This document shows positions 1 to 11,844 of a stretch of 64,000 nucleotides of DNA, piece after piece. The stretch covers positions 2,046,001 to 2,110,000 of the forward strand of contig JAUZTG010000016.1 in NCBI GenBank assembly GCA_030734395.1. The letters are read 5' to 3'. The notes under the pieces were generated by a model, which was given only the letters and a program-made list of their open reading frames with translations, made no database searches and was not told where the DNA came from. The position numbers and the translations under genes are program-made. The first letter of the stretch is position 1. Each line of letters begins with the position of its first letter. The stretch comes from Sarocladium kiliense (Eukaryota; Ascomycota; Sordariomycetes; Hypocreales; Sarocladiaceae).

Positions 1-1223
1 CCCTATTGGAGACAATGGTTATGGTGACCAGGATGCTGTCATGAGCGGCTGAGCCAACGGAGATAGCCGTATCCGAGGCGATGGGCGGAAGCCCTTCGTG
101 AAAAAGCAGGCCATCATGACTCTGTCGTCGTTTCTTTGGGCTAGCGGGGCAACGGTTTTGTTCAGCTTCCAAGATCGCTGCTCCTTAGACAACATCAGGT
201 TGCTTTTGCTTGAAATATGGTTTCGCAGTTTCCGATCGCGGCTTTCAGAATTGGCAGAATTGACCTTGCAATATAACTACTTGCTCATCCCCCGAAACAC
301 TTCTCTCCCAAGTCCTGGCAGTGAGCATTGCATATGAACGGCGAAAATCGGAACAGACAACTGGATGCTGTAGACGTTTCTGACTCGTGCGATGCTCCGT
401 ACCAGCTTCGCCAAACTTTACTTGTGTCGCAGTTTATACTCAACCCCATAGCCGGACCATGTGGTATGCTCCTCTGCGGTCTCGACCACCAGTCTCGGTT
501 CTTTTTTGACAGCCTATTGATAGAGCTTTCTCCTCGGAGCGGGACCGGAGTACTCCGTCTATAGCATTAACCTCCACCTCAACATGGCTTGCGCCGCCCA
601 AGAGTGGAGGTACAAATAATATGACCAAGGATTTACGGTGGAGGACGACTGGTGTTTGATCACGTTGGAAGGCAAGTTGATTTTCGCTACCACGAGCCAC
701 TGCGGACGGTGAACCCATGAATTATACTTCATTACTCATGAAGCCATAAGCTGAGGTGTCGAAACTTAACCTCTTAACTCTACCAAATTAGGAGTAGATT
801 GCTGCATTTCGCTTCACTAGCGGTCATGTTAGTGAGATAATCTTATCAATCAATCCACTCATTGTACGAGAAATCGTGGGGTCTGTTGGGTCCAAGCAGG
901 GGCTTTTTTTGCAGGATTTTCTTTATCCCTCGTTTGCCCTTTTCCCACTTTACTACGACGCTATACGCCTGAGCTGTTTTAGTTCACCCAACGGTTTGGT
1001 AGGCACAATGACATTCCCCATGTCTAGTAGGCGGCCGCCCGGCAAAAAGGTCTGAGTCGGGGAGACATTCTCAGGTGGGACGCCAAAGCTTATTCCCGTT
1101 AAGCTATTTGAAGCAGCTTCATCCTGCGACCCGTTGGCTTCTTGATCTTTATCTGATCTTTTGACATCTTTGGTCAGCTTTCTTGCTTATCAGATCTTGG
1201 AGATTGTAGGTCACGAAAGCATC
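1..1223. other. Intergenic, no gene supported
   Basis: Only short overlapping ORFs (up to 92 codons) occur on both strands, without a recognisable domain or consistent splice structure. The right end is the promoter side of the permease that starts at 1224. A flanking gene could end just outside the window. Confidence 0.5.
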
Positions 1224-3249
1224 ATGTCTGTTACGGAAGGGAAGACCGATGTGGCTCAGGCGGCAGGTTAGTTGGGATGAATCTCTTGGCCCTTGGCAAT
1301 TGGAGACTAATGAGTTGTCAGTTGTTCCTGTCCTGGAGTATGACAAGAAAGAGGAGCGAAGTCTGTTGAGGAAGCTTGGTAAGTCTTTGCCAACTGTGCT
1401 CGCCAGGTATGATGCGCCAGATTCACTAACATTAGCTCTCCAGACTTCTTCATCATGGTGAGCGGAAAGACTGGTCGGATGAGGTTTTCAACGGATTCCT
1501 AACGTTTGCGTCAAGACGTACTCTTGCTTCAGCTACTTCTTCAACTTCCTCGGTATGTCCTCTCTCAACCATGTGAGTCATCGTTCAATCGGATGTTTAC
1601 TGACACTAGCAACGTAAAGATCGCTCAGCTTTCGCAAATGCTTATGTAGGAGCACCGTCTATTTCAGTGTTCGACCTCTGCTCTAACGGCAGCTATAGGT
1701 CGCTGGCTTAAAAGAAGATCTCCATCTGCACGGCAACCAGTATAGCATTTTGCTTTCGATGACCTCAGCAGGGTAAGTCGAACATTCACCGCAATCCCAC
1801 CACAAATTTCTAAAACGTTTATAGTCTGGTGATCGGACAGATCCCAAATGCGCTGGCCATCCAGAAGATCGCACCCCGCATTTGGTTGCCGTCCATGGTC
1901 ATCCTTTGGGGTGCCCTCACGATGTGCGGTGCTGCTTGCAAGAATTTCACACAATTCGCCGCAGTCAGGTTCTTCATGGGCTTAGCTGAGGCATCCACCT
2001 ACGCTGGATGCGTATACATATTGGGAGCGTGGTAGTATGTGATCCTCAATGACCCTTCCTTTCGCTGCTCCAAGAACTGACACCGCAAACAGCACACCCA
2101 AGGAACTCGCGAAGCGAACTGCCTTCTTCACTATCGCTGGACAGGTTGGCACAATGTTTGCTGGAGCCATGATGACTGCTATTGGAAAGACCATGTCTGG
2201 ACACAGTGGTCTCAAGGGCTGGCAGTGGGTGTTCATCATTGATGGTATCATTACTTGTCCGATCGCCATCATGGGATACCTCTACTTCCCCGATACCCCC
2301 GAGAAGACTCGCGCTCCGTATTTGAGCCCGAGGGAGCGAGAGATCGCCTTGAGCCGAGTACCACAGAAGCGTGCGGATAGCAACAGCATCAGTCTGATTC
2401 CTCTGTTCAAGCGTGTCTGCTGCACACCTGCTTTGTGAGTCTTCACACTGGTGGACCCGATGTCTCTGCCGAAATCCCTTGCGGATCGACTTACTGACTG
2501 CGCATTCATTAGCTGGTGTTTGATCTTGTTCTCTCTTTCATGCTCGGCACTGCAAGCAATCCCCCTCCAGGGACTCTTCCTTCTATACCTGAAGAACTTC
2601 CAAGGCGCGCCATTCACTCAGGCCAATGTCAACACCTACCCCCTCGGCATCCAGGCGGTTGGCATCGTCTCCGAACTCGTAGCCGCGTACTATCTCGACA
2701 AGACGGGTCACCGAATTCGCACTGGCATCGCTATTTGTACCATTCAAATGGTATGCGCCATCATTCTCGTCATCCCCAATGTTCCTTTCGCTGCTGCCTT
2801 CTTCGCATTCTACGCGTCCGGAACCGCCTATGCTGTCAACCCACTCTTGTATGGATGGGCGAACATCATTTGCATCCGCTACGGCGATGATGCAAAGCGC
2901 GGTGTCGTTCTGGCGAGCATGGTTGGAACAGGTATCATTCTGTGGACGTTCTGGGGTATTGTCATGTACCCGGCTACCGACTCACCATACTGGAAGAAGG
3001 GCTACATCGCTATGATGTGTGTTTCGGTTGCTATGTCTAGTGTGCTGTTTCTTGTCAAATGGGTAAGTCATACTTCCAGATCGCAGCTTTTGTTACGGTC
3101 CCGTTGTGTAGCGCCTTACTAACCGATCATAGCTTGACGGTCACAGTCTCAGGCAAACGGCTTCGGCGGAGGCTGTCGAACAGGCAGAGAGGTCTTCTGC
3201 TGATGAGAAGACGGCAACACCAGACGAGCAGGCTCGTGCTCAGGCTTGA
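1224..3249 (+). CDS. MFS permease, anion:cation symporter (Dal5/Tna1-like) family
   Basis: This is a plasma-membrane major facilitator, likely a proton symporter for a small organic anion or vitamin (allantoate, nicotinate or pantothenate-type substrates are known in the family). I read ten exons: 1224-1266, 1322-1378, 1444-1457, 1516-1552, 1620-1645, 1699-1772, 1825-2034, 2093-2434, 2513-3062 and 3133-3249. The phases close to give 489 residues. The N-terminus carries the family signature: an acidic YDKKEE helix, then KLDFFIMTY, then NFLDRSAFANAYV in helix 1. WYTPKELAKRTAFF lies after helix 4. About 12 hydrophobic segments are visible and the tail is short, acidic and Ala-rich. Substrate cannot be read from sequence. 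The first five exons are only 14-57 nt, so an automatic gene model may be wrong there. Confidence 0.85.
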
Positions 3250-4303
3250 ACTTTGCCTGGCGATGACAGAACAGTGATGTCCTGTTCACAATGACTAGGG
3301 CCTGTGAAAATATATAGAACTTGATAGATTCAAACGCTTGTCATAGACCTGGGTGGATAATGTTCATCTCAACAGAAGCAAAAGGGGACAATGGAAAACG
3401 AGGGCGACGTGGGAAAGGGTTCGAGAGGCTTCGTGACGTGGTGGTTTCGCTGGAAGTACTCTTTCGGTCAACTTTGTCAAAGATGCAACCAAATACAGCT
3501 ACTGCGCATTTCTTGGAATTTACACCAGATCCCATGTGCCGGCAGTGCCCAGGGTCATATCCCTGCACTGTGGTGAGATTTTGGTAACATTGGAGATTTG
3601 GCGGAGATTTGTCCCCAATCCTTCAGAATACCTTAGTCTCCTTTGTTACGATGCCAATTCAAGTCTTTTCGTCACTTCATACGGCTACGAGGGATTGGAT
3701 ACTTGACATGATGATTTTAGGATTGTCGCTGTGACAATTGTGATTTGCTTGCTGATTCTGAACAATGACAAGGCTCTGAAGAAGCTTGAGCCTCTTCCCA
3801 ATGCAGAGTTGGTGGCTGGGCATCCCTGCCAAAATTAGAATACGGCGGCCCAGATCCTAAGGCTGAGCAGAAGAGGCACAGGGAGTGAACAAAGACAAAG
3901 GTCTGTCTGTGTTGGCAGAGCATCCACACCCATCCTCAGCTGCATGGGAACCCCTCCACAGGCGCAGTCCAACGTAAGGAGCAGCAAGGATCGCCGTTGC
4001 GCAGCATGGTCTGAGTGTCGAGAATGCCCAGCGTCTAATTTCAGCTGACTGTACCGTTTGCAGAATCGGGCAGTTGGCTTCCCTGTCGATGATGAATATG
4101 CCCATTGTTGAATGACCTATGTTTGCTCCCCAGTCAATAAAGTCTTCAGCCCTTCTAATCGTCGTTGTTCATATTCTCCTTCGAATTTTCATATCAACCT
4201 CAGCACACCGAGATCTAACAGCTTGCGAAGCATTGTCTGCTCAAAAGCGCTGCAACGCCGACCAAAGGGTTTCAACTACACATACTACAGCTGAATAGAC
4301 GAG
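3250..4303. other. Intergenic, no gene supported
   Basis: No recognisable coding signal. It must hold the terminator of the permease and the promoter of the Cys-rich membrane protein. The last ~150 nt are CT-rich, as in fungal 5' leaders. ORFs here are below 90 codons and overlap in several frames. Confidence 0.5.
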
Positions 4304-5422
4304 ATGGCCAAGCCAGAAGACACGATTGGTGCAGCCTGCCCCGAGGGCGGCGAGTTTTATGTCTGTGAGGCATCAGGCTTCATCGGCTGCTGCAGCGAGG
4401 ACCCGTGCAAGACAAGCAATGGTATCTGCGGCGATGAGGACCTCGAGCCTATGACCTTTGACACAGACAAGTACAGCGACATCCTGGCCCAGGACTGTCT
4501 TGGTGGCGAATCTGGCGTCAGTTGGTACGCATGCACTGGAACGGAAGACTTCCCCTTCATGGGATGTTGTGCTATCAATCCTTGTTCTGAAGGCTCATGT
4601 CCCACCGACGAGCTACGAGGGTCAAAGTTGAGCAGCAATGAGAGGAACGCACAGGTCTTCCTCGGCGGTGCCACAACAACCACCAGTTCAAGCTCATCCT
4701 CAAGCACTGCAACATCAACGATCGCCAGCGAGACATCCGCCGAGACCACATCCTCGGGATCCAACTCCGGCAGTGATGACGGTGGCTTATCGCGTGGTGC
4801 AATCATCGGCATTGCTGTCGGTGCAACAGCCGTAGGCATCTTAGCGATTGGTCTCTTCCTCTTCTGGTTCTGGCGCAAAGCAAGGCGCTCAAGAGACCAT
4901 GCCGATGCCTCGAAGGGCTCGCTGATGGGCTTCGGTGGACGCGAAAGCAGTCAGTTCCAGGACATGAAGTACCAAAGCCAGTACTCACCAAACACGGTGA
5001 GCTTCCACGGACTCCAAAGCCCCCAGTCCTCGAACTTCACGCACCCCAACTCTCCACAGCCGTACCATGATAGAGGAAGCTATCATCCCGGAATGTCCCC
5101 TTCACCTGGAATGCAGTCACCGCCGGCGGGCCACCAATGGGCTGGCTCACCTCCTCCTGAGCAACAAGGCTTCCTGGCAGCGGGTGGCATGTACGACAAG
5201 TCACCACCAGCGCACATGACGACCTTCAATACAGGAGTACGAGAAGATGCGCCTGCGGAACTCCCAGCTACCATGACGCAGCAGAGTAGCGAGCTGTCAG
5301 GGGTGTCAGAGCTTCCTGCGAATCCCAATACAGTATCGATGCAGAGTTACAGCGGTGTCACGGGGAGAGAGAGTGAGGTTTCTGGGATATCAGAGAATGG
5401 GAGGCATGTGAATCGATCGTGA
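4304..5422 (+). CDS. Cys-rich single-pass membrane protein (Mid2-like layout)
   Basis: An intronless protein of 372 residues with unknown function. Residues ~10-100 contain two related Cys modules. The first ends in FIGCCSEDPC, the second in FMGCCAINPC, and each is preceded by a GG..(Y/W)Y.C pattern. A Ser/Thr-rich stalk (~120-155) follows, then one strong membrane helix at ~165-190 (GAIIGIAVGATAVGILAIG onward) with an RKARR stop-transfer cluster. The remaining ~180 residues are low-complexity, rich in Pro, Ser, Gln and Gly, presumably cytosolic. No signal peptide is visible, so the helix probably acts as a reverse signal anchor with the Cys domain outside. The layout resembles fungal wall-stress sensors (Mid2/Wsc) without their domains. 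This function is inference only. Confidence 0.75.
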   Translation: MAKPEDTIGAACPEGGEFYVCEASGFIGCCSEDPCKTSNGICGDEDLEPMTFDTDKYSDILAQDCLGGESGVSWYACTGTEDFPFMGCCAINPCSEGSCPTDELRGSKLSSNERNAQVFLGGATTTTSSSSSSSTATSTIASETSAETTSSGSNSGSDDGGLSRGAIIGIAVGATAVGILAIGLFLFWFWRKARRSRDHADASKGSLMGFGGRESSQFQDMKYQSQYSPNTVSFHGLQSPQSSNFTHPNSPQPYHDRGSYHPGMSPSPGMQSPPAGHQWAGSPPPEQQGFLAAGGMYDKSPPAHMTTFNTGVREDAPAELPATMTQQSSELSGVSELPANPNTVSMQSYSGVTGRESEVSGISENGRHVNRS

Positions 5423-6115
5423 GGGTTTGTCGGCGTTAGCAATCAGCGTACCTGCATCATTTCATGGCATGGAGTAGCATATAATTAATCAGCCGCGAAG
5501 CTCGGTTTCATCGCATCGACCGAGGCGCTGCGTATTCTCGTATTTTGCTACAGCCATCGTGATGGTCTTAGGCCAACCTGATTTGTAATGTCTCGACCTC
5601 ATGAGGGTGATCGCTAGTGCGCAGGAAAACCGAAAGAGGATAACAATCGATATCCCTTCACACTGTAGAACCCCTCAACTGTTGAGGCCGGTATTCGGTC
5701 TGGCTGGTTGTCCGACTTGCGACCCATGCGACCGTAAGCCTTATGCCATATCTGGTACTGACGAAAGCTGCGAAGCTGAAGCTATCGCCAACAGGGGGTT
5801 CCTGAAGTGACGGACGACACCCGTGAGATACATGACCCAATTGTTGAGCAAATCCATTCGCATTCCACTTCTGCAAAACGCATAGTACATGCTTCACCTC
5901 ACCAGCCCTCAGAGACGGTGTTCTCGGAATTCCTCGAAGTCGCTAATTCCGCATGAAGCAGAAGTCTCGGCTGAACATGACCATTTTCCGATCTTGTCAT
6001 TCCCAGACAGCTGCTGGTATATAAGAGGCGACAGTGTCACTGACCAGAGGACTAAGAATCATCATCATCCATCACTACATCAAATATCAGCCTCCAGAAA
6101 CACTAATAACAGAAA
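5423..6115. other. Intergenic with SDR promoter
   Basis: No gene is supported. The right part is the promoter and leader of the short-chain dehydrogenase at 6116. Confidence 0.5.
6018..6024 (+). promoter_or_regulatory. TATA box of the SDR gene
   Basis: TATATAA lies 92 nt before the ATG at 6116, followed by an A-rich leader with CATC repeats. The position fits a fungal core promoter for a regulated gene. Confidence 0.55.
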
Positions 6116-6895
6116 ATGTCTTACTTGAAAGACAAGTTCGGCCTTCAGGGGAAGAAAGCCCTCGTCACCGGCGCAAGTCGAGGAATTGGTCAAGCGATTG
6201 CTGTTGCGTTGGCTCATGCCGGTGCTGATGTGGCCATCACATCCTCCAAGTCCGAGGAGGCTCTTGTCGAAACAAAGCAGAGAATCAACGAGACGGGCCG
6301 CAAATGCGTGACTCTCGTATACGACATCGGAGATCTGCAACAGGCTGTCAAAGGCGTGGACGATGCCGCAGCCGCTCTCGGTGGGCTTGACATCGTGGTG
6401 AATAATGCAGGTTGCGCCTGGCCTCAAGACATTCTCACTGTCACTCCAGAGAGTCTTCAGCGAATGACTGACATCAATATGAATGCCGCATTCTTCACTG
6501 CCCAGCGTGGAGCTCAGCTCATGCTGGAGAATGGAGGTGGTTCAATCATCAATATCTGCTCCATCAGTGCCATTCGAGCCATTGACAGGTCGCCTGAGTA
6601 CAGCATCACGAAAGCCGCTCTCCAGATGATAACAAGGAGCATGGCAGTACAGTTGGCAAACAAGGGCGTCAGGGTGAATGCGATTGCGCCTGGATGGGTT
6701 GAGTCGGACCTGACCAAGCCGCTCATGGAGAGTCCTGGATGGTTGACGAGTACAGAAGAGAAGGTTCCGGCCAAGAGACTCGGAAGACCGGATGAGATTG
6801 CTGGCGTCGCCGTGTTTCTGGCCAGTGCTGCTGCCAGCTTCATGCATGGAGAGACAGTTGTGGTCGATGGAGGTTTGACGGCCAAGGTGGCGTGA
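6116..6895 (+). CDS. Short-chain dehydrogenase/reductase (SDR), cytosolic
   Basis: A complete, intronless classical SDR of 259 residues that should catalyse an NAD(P)-linked oxidation or reduction. Visible motifs are the Rossmann glycine motif TGASRGIG (18-25), NNAG (96-99), and the catalytic set Ser149, Tyr162 and Lys166 in YSITK. PGWVESD follows the active site and the C-terminus carries the usual VVVDGG. It resembles gluconate 5-dehydrogenase and 3-oxoacyl-ACP-reductase-like sugar or polyol dehydrogenases, but substrate is not decidable. The start sits just downstream of an AAAATG context and the protein begins at normal length for the family. A zinc alcohol dehydrogenase follows on the same strand after 0.7 kb, so a joint role in polyol or alcohol catabolism is possible but unproven. 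Confidence 0.88.
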   Translation: MSYLKDKFGLQGKKALVTGASRGIGQAIAVALAHAGADVAITSSKSEEALVETKQRINETGRKCVTLVYDIGDLQQAVKGVDDAAAALGGLDIVVNNAGCAWPQDILTVTPESLQRMTDINMNAAFFTAQRGAQLMLENGGGSIINICSISAIRAIDRSPEYSITKAALQMITRSMAVQLANKGVRVNAIAPGWVESDLTKPLMESPGWLTSTEEKVPAKRLGRPDEIAGVAVFLASAAASFMHGETVVVDGGLTAKVA

Positions 6896-7605
6896 GAGCC
6901 CTTGCTGGAGTGCGGCATGGCCTATCGAGGGGATGGGAGGTGGTATTCCGTCCTCACTATATTTGGCTGAGATTAGACACGAGGGCGAGATATCTTGAGT
7001 TGACGTGTCTGCGGTCGCTGAAACCTGAGGTCTGCATAGCTTCAGCAATATAAGATTGGATCGAGCCTCCATACTAACTCCGAAAGCGCATTCGATTGCT
7101 CAAAGATGTCCGTCTGACGCAGAACCTACGCTGCCGGGTTCGTACCAATGACAGGAACTTACTCGTAGACCATTCCCGCTGATGCAATTTGCCGACTTTG
7201 TTTTGCCCTATTCTACCCGACTTTGAACATCCATCCCCCATAGTCTTCCAAGGCCATCGCCCGTAAAACACCATTGGCCGGGGGCTTCTTCTAACGGCTT
7301 CCCCACCTCGCCGGGAGTCGTTTTCCTCCAGCCCTAGACCAGTGGGATGAGAGGAGGCCGCGTGCGGATCACGAGTCATAACCCCGTAGTCTTGAGTTTG
7401 ATCATGAACCATTGTCGGATTTGGTGAACCGAGACTATGTTTAATTGTCGTATAAGAGGCGATGAGTTCGCACTCCGCCCAAAGTACCCAGATGACGTAG
7501 AACATCATCGCGAATGGTCCAAGGGCAACGTCTAACATTACACAAGCCCATAAACATATTTTAGAGAGCCGTGTTCTGAGGATTTGAGGGACAAAGCCAG
7601 CGGCA
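6896..7605. other. Intergenic, no gene supported
   Basis: A minus-strand ORF of 154 codons (7074-7538) has no domain or composition that suggests a gene. The region otherwise carries the SDR terminator and the alcohol dehydrogenase promoter. Confidence 0.45.
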
Positions 7606-8846
7606 ATGGCGACAAACGGAACTACGGGATCCTCGAGAGGGACGATGAAGGCACAACAGTGAGAAACCCCTCGTGAACCTTGAATGAGGCCAAAGCTTCC
7701 AATTCCGTAACTGAAGCTAAATCATGGCAGGATTGACCATCGGGATCTCAAGGTGCATCTCAATGAGGTACCCATTCCGTCACCCGATCCGGACCAGATG
7801 CTTGTTAAGATCATATGCGCGTCACTATGCCACTCCGACATCATGGTATTTGAACCCAACGAGGCCATGAGCTACCCTGACCAGCCTATCACACTTGGCC
7901 ACGAAGCGACTGGTCAGGTCGTCGAGCTTGGTGCCAATGTTAAGGGATTCAATGTTGGCGACAAAGTTGGGTTTCTACCGGCCATGAACGTTTGCTTCGA
8001 GTGCATGCCGTGCAAGAATGTGTAAGTCGAGAATCGCAATTGCAACGGCTTTACGTCCCCTTCATAGAACTCACTCGAAAGGAAGGGATGCTAATCCGGA
8101 AGGGCAGACATAACCTTTGGTGCGAGAAGAGCCAACCAAAGATGCAGGGCTTTGCGCTAGACGGCTTCTTCGCAGAGTACGCCGTAGTAGACCATCACAA
8201 CGCCATTATACTTCCCGAGAAGTTGGATCCCGTCGCAGCCGCGCCACTCTTTTGCGCTGGAGTGACAGCCTTCCACGCCATCGATGACTTGAAGCTCGAA
8301 GAGGGCAGCTGGGTTGCTGTCATTGGCTGTGGAGGTCTCGGCTTGTTAGGAGTCAAGTACGCAAAAGCCATGGGCTACCGCGTTATTGCTCTCGATGTCA
8401 ATAAAGGCGCATTGGAGGTGGCGAAGAACTCCGGTGCTGAGTATGTCTTTGACACCTCTGCTGCGACAACCGACGATGGCACCACCTACGTTCAGCGGAT
8501 TCTCAGCATCACCAACAATGGGGTCGACGCAGCCGTGAACTTCACCGCAAGCAAGAAGGCCTACGATGCGATGCCAGCTATTATCCGACCCGGACGGGGG
8601 ATCTTCATGGTCGTCGGCATTCCTCAGGCTCCGATTGAGATCAATGCGTACGACATTGCACTAGGCAGGTATAAGGTCATGGGCGCTAATAACGGCATGT
8701 GCTACAACATGAAGAAGGCGATAGACTTCAGTGCTGAGCATGATATTGTCTCTCATGTTGAGTACCACACTTTGGAGGAGCTGCCGTTGATGGTGGAGAA
8801 GATGCAGAGCCACAAAGCAGTGGGAAGAATGGCTGTCAAGTTTTGA
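7606..8846 (+). CDS. Zinc-dependent medium-chain alcohol dehydrogenase
   Basis: Oxidises or reduces an alcohol/aldehyde pair with NAD(P). Three exons are read: 7606-7658, 7731-8021 and 8108-8846, giving 360 residues. The N-terminus requires the first intron, because the long ORF has no in-frame ATG and the spliced product reads MKAQQIDHRDLKV, normal for the family. Catalytic-zinc residues are Cys in SLCHSD and GHE in LGHEATG. The second splice restores a full structural-zinc site of four cysteines with spacing x2, x2, x7, ending in HNLWC, which strongly supports the junction. GCGGLGLLG is the nucleotide-binding loop. No signal peptide, so cytosolic. Substrate unknown. Confidence 0.88.
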
Positions 8847-9228
8847 GATGGCGTTGCAGCATCCTGGAAGCCTTTCGTCCCGTCACCGAACCGAAGACAA
8901 CTCATTTGGGGTTCTTCTAGATCGAAACATGGGGCATATTGAACGCAACTCAGCGCACACTCGCTTGCGGTCGTGCATGATATCAACTATAGTGTTATGT
9001 TTACTAGTGGAGAGAGATCTTCACGAATCTTCCAAAAAGAATACTTCAAGCAGCTTCTGTTGTGCTTGTGCTTGTGCTTGTGCTTATTGAATCCAATGCT
9101 GGTCTGTGTCTTGCACTTAGTAGTTTGGTGTAGACCAGACAGTCACATCACACCCAGTAGTACGACATCCGAAGCCTTCGGGTCTCCTGAGTACCTCATG
9201 TGACATTCAACTTAGGAGAGCGGCCCAA
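8847..9228. other. Convergent intergenic region with microsatellite
   Basis: Lies between the 3' ends of the alcohol dehydrogenase (plus) and the phosphoesterase (minus). It holds a short TTGTGC repeat, described separately, and no gene. Confidence 0.5.
9060..9083. repeat. TTGTGC hexanucleotide microsatellite, 4 copies
   Basis: Four perfect tandem copies of TTGTGC between two convergent genes. It is probably untranslated. Confidence 0.85.
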
Positions 9229-10597
9229 TTACTCTTCCTCGGGGTAGTCGCAGTCACAGAACGACTCCTCCGTCTGATCGACCTCTGGGTAGACGTCCTC
9301 TCCGTAGGTGGAATTAAGCGTAACGGCACCCACGACACGCCCATCCTCAAGACGATTCCATACATCGAGCTCAGAGTTCCGCAGGCCCTCGCGAGTAACA
9401 CGAATCTGTCTCGCGCCTCGGATCCAGTCACTGTAGCCGCCAAACCCAGTGTGCTGACCAAAGCACAAGTTGGTACCGTTACCCTCGACATTCATGCCCT
9501 CCACAAGCTTATCCCACTTGATGCACCAAGTCTGTCCGTGGTCATGAGCAGAGAAGAGACCGAGCATACCGCGAGCGGCAGCAATGGCCTTCATGAATGG
9601 CACATCTTGGCCGCCGTAGCTGCAGCCGCCCATGGACCCGTCGGGACAGTAGTTCTGAGCCTGGCCGTGGATCGGGATGTCTTGATTCATGCCAGGGTGA
9701 AGCTTGGGATCCCAGGTGGTGCCCTGAAGAGCCTGGGATGCGTTCATGGGCATGTGTACAAAGCCCAGAGAGGGAACAACCTTTTTGTATCGACGCTCGA
9801 GTCGCTGCCTGGTCTTGGTGAACCAGGAGACCACACTCTCATGGACCCAGCTAGGGAACGGGATCTGAAGCCCGGTCAGCATTCAAACATCGATCACATA
9901 TTATGAGGAAGGATTCACCTTTTCACCGTTCTCATCGAGCTCTTGGAACTTCACACCGCCACGGCTGTCGAAGAACCAGAGGATCAACTCAGGCGTGCAA
10001 GTCTTGCAGTCCTGGCAGTCCGCTGGGTAGACGGGAAGCCAGTAGTTCGTCGCCCCCGCCTCCTTGTCGCGAACCATGGAGCGAGTACGCGCATTGACGT
10101 ACTTTTGCTCCGTCTCGAGGATGGTCTTGCCAGTAAGGTTGTACTGGTAGTCATGATTGCCATACGTGGATCCCCAGGGCAGGCCGCGCTCAACCATTGG
10201 TGAGACAACTTGATCCATATAGTCTGTCGCATTCTCAATCACAAGGTCGTCGCCTTGCATGATGTCGCCGTTCAGAACCACGAAGTCGGGATTCTCCTCA
10301 TCGAGGATGGAGCGCATAACCTCGAGGGTGGCGGCATCCTGCTGGGGGCCATACACTTCCCGAGCAACTGTTCAAGCTGATTGTCAGTACGCTCACTCTC
10401 ATCTTCTAACTCAAGGCAAGAAGTATCTCACAATCGCCCATATGAGTATCCTGGATCACGGTGATGTGAAAGGTTCCGTCTTCATTGAAATGGAGTGGCC
10501 CATATAGCTGGCCATTCGAGTTACTCTTACCTGCTGGTGCAGCCAGAGCTACACCAACAGCGCCGAGGCTGACAAGAGCAGTGGCGATTGGAGACAT
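9229..10597 (-). CDS. Secreted calcineurin-like phosphoesterase, Dcr2-type
   Basis: A metallophosphoesterase of 416 residues from exons 10597-10432, 10367-9919 and 9864-9229. An N-terminal signal peptide (MSPIATALVSLGAVGVALA, then AP) sends it to the secretory pathway. All dimetal motifs are present in order: DTH at the end of exon 1, NGDIMQGDD, GNHD, and SAHDHGQTW near the C-terminus. Several Cys pairs (CQDCKTC, YCPDGSMGGC, CDCDYPEEE at the end) and N-glycosylation sites fit an extracellular or vacuolar enzyme. Dcr2-like proteins in yeast are phosphatases, and fungal secreted relatives may act in phosphate scavenging. The real substrate is unknown. A TATATAA motif lies about 95 nt before the start. 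Confidence 0.85.
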
Positions 10598-11844
10598 GTC
10601 GAGAAGAGCTACTGCGACAGGTGGCTTTGACTAGTCCGTAGCAAGTCTCGGAGTGGCGTTCGTACCTGACGGTAGTCGCATCAGGCGCCTTATATATTTG
10701 ACCAAGTCCCCAGTAATTGTTCATATCCAGAAGGTAGATGGAGCTCGATCGCACGTGGGCTTTCGATTTCCAAGGTCTTTTCGTCTCTCTCTTCGGTCAT
10801 GATCGGCCGACAAGCAGCGTTACCAGCCATACAGATCGCATCTTGCCGAAACGTGCCTGTTGGCTCCACGGGGATTTAAGCTTAAGACCAGGGTTTCTGT
10901 AGCGCTGGTGGGGAAACACAAGCCCTTTGGAATGCGAGTAAGAGCAGCTTGAACCAATGCATTGGGACGAATGGCTCGGTTCGATAATGTTTCGTTCATT
11001 CATTTACGCTCTGGTCGGATTGTTCTCCGTTATCGGCACTTCGCAGTGAACGTCGGACCCCTTGTCAAGTGAAGGGACTCTCATCGGTGAAACAGAGAAA
11101 TGAGATTGGTCCTGTTGAACTTTTCGACCATCTCGCTGTTGACGACCGTGATGCACCATCTCAACTCTTCCCCGGGAGTCTCATTCGAGCTTGATACCGA
11201 TTTGCAAGGTAACAGCTTGTCCGCGGTACGTTATCAAGGTGCGAGCTTGAGCCCGAGGTCGCGGATGATGGATGACGCTTGCGAGGACTGAACGGCGCAT
11301 CCTTCTTGGTCGTTTCTCGGAAGCATCGCCAGTTAGCTTTCTACGGATGACCATTCCATTGTTGCTTGGCCAGATCGAGTCAACTAACCGCCGACGCTGG
11401 CTCAGCGTGGTGATCAAGCTTCGCCACGAACAGAGGCTGTGAAGATCACCATGAGATTGTCTACTAAGAATAGCTATTCTGATAAGCAAGGTCGCGGAAA
11501 CTAAATGGCAACCTCAATTGAACCCATCAGCTTATGTGAGACACCCTCCGGGATAATGGGAGCTGTTACCTCGTCTCCGAACTCCGTTCTTGGCACAAAC
11601 ATTCATTCATTCTACGCCGCAAATGGTCCCATGACATGTGAAGTCATCAGAAAAGCCTTCCGGTAGAAAGCGGAATGCCGTTGCTCCTGTGGTGGTTGAT
11701 GTCGATTGTCCTGTCGGCCGCCTCATGCTGACAGTGCACGTATGCTACCATCCTGGTAATTTATAAAAGGCGTGATTGCTTCAAGAATCTCCATGCCCGT
11801 GAATACCTTCCAAAGAAGCTACTAAACTATTCAATTACGCAAAG
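10598..11844. other. Divergent intergenic region
   Basis: Divergent promoters for the minus-strand phosphoesterase (TATATAA on the minus strand at 10690-10696) and the plus-strand MBL-like gene (TATAAAA at 11762-11768). No gene is supported in between. Confidence 0.5.
11762..11768 (+). promoter_or_regulatory. TATA box of the MBL-like gene
   Basis: TATAAAA followed by GG, 77 nt before the ATG at 11845, then a leader free of other ATGs near the start except a CCATGCC at ~11791. Confidence 0.5.

Noticed and set aside
7074..7538. Minus-strand ORF of 154 codons between the SDR and alcohol dehydrogenase
   Set aside because: No ATG context, domain or splice support. The sequence looks like translated intergenic DNA.
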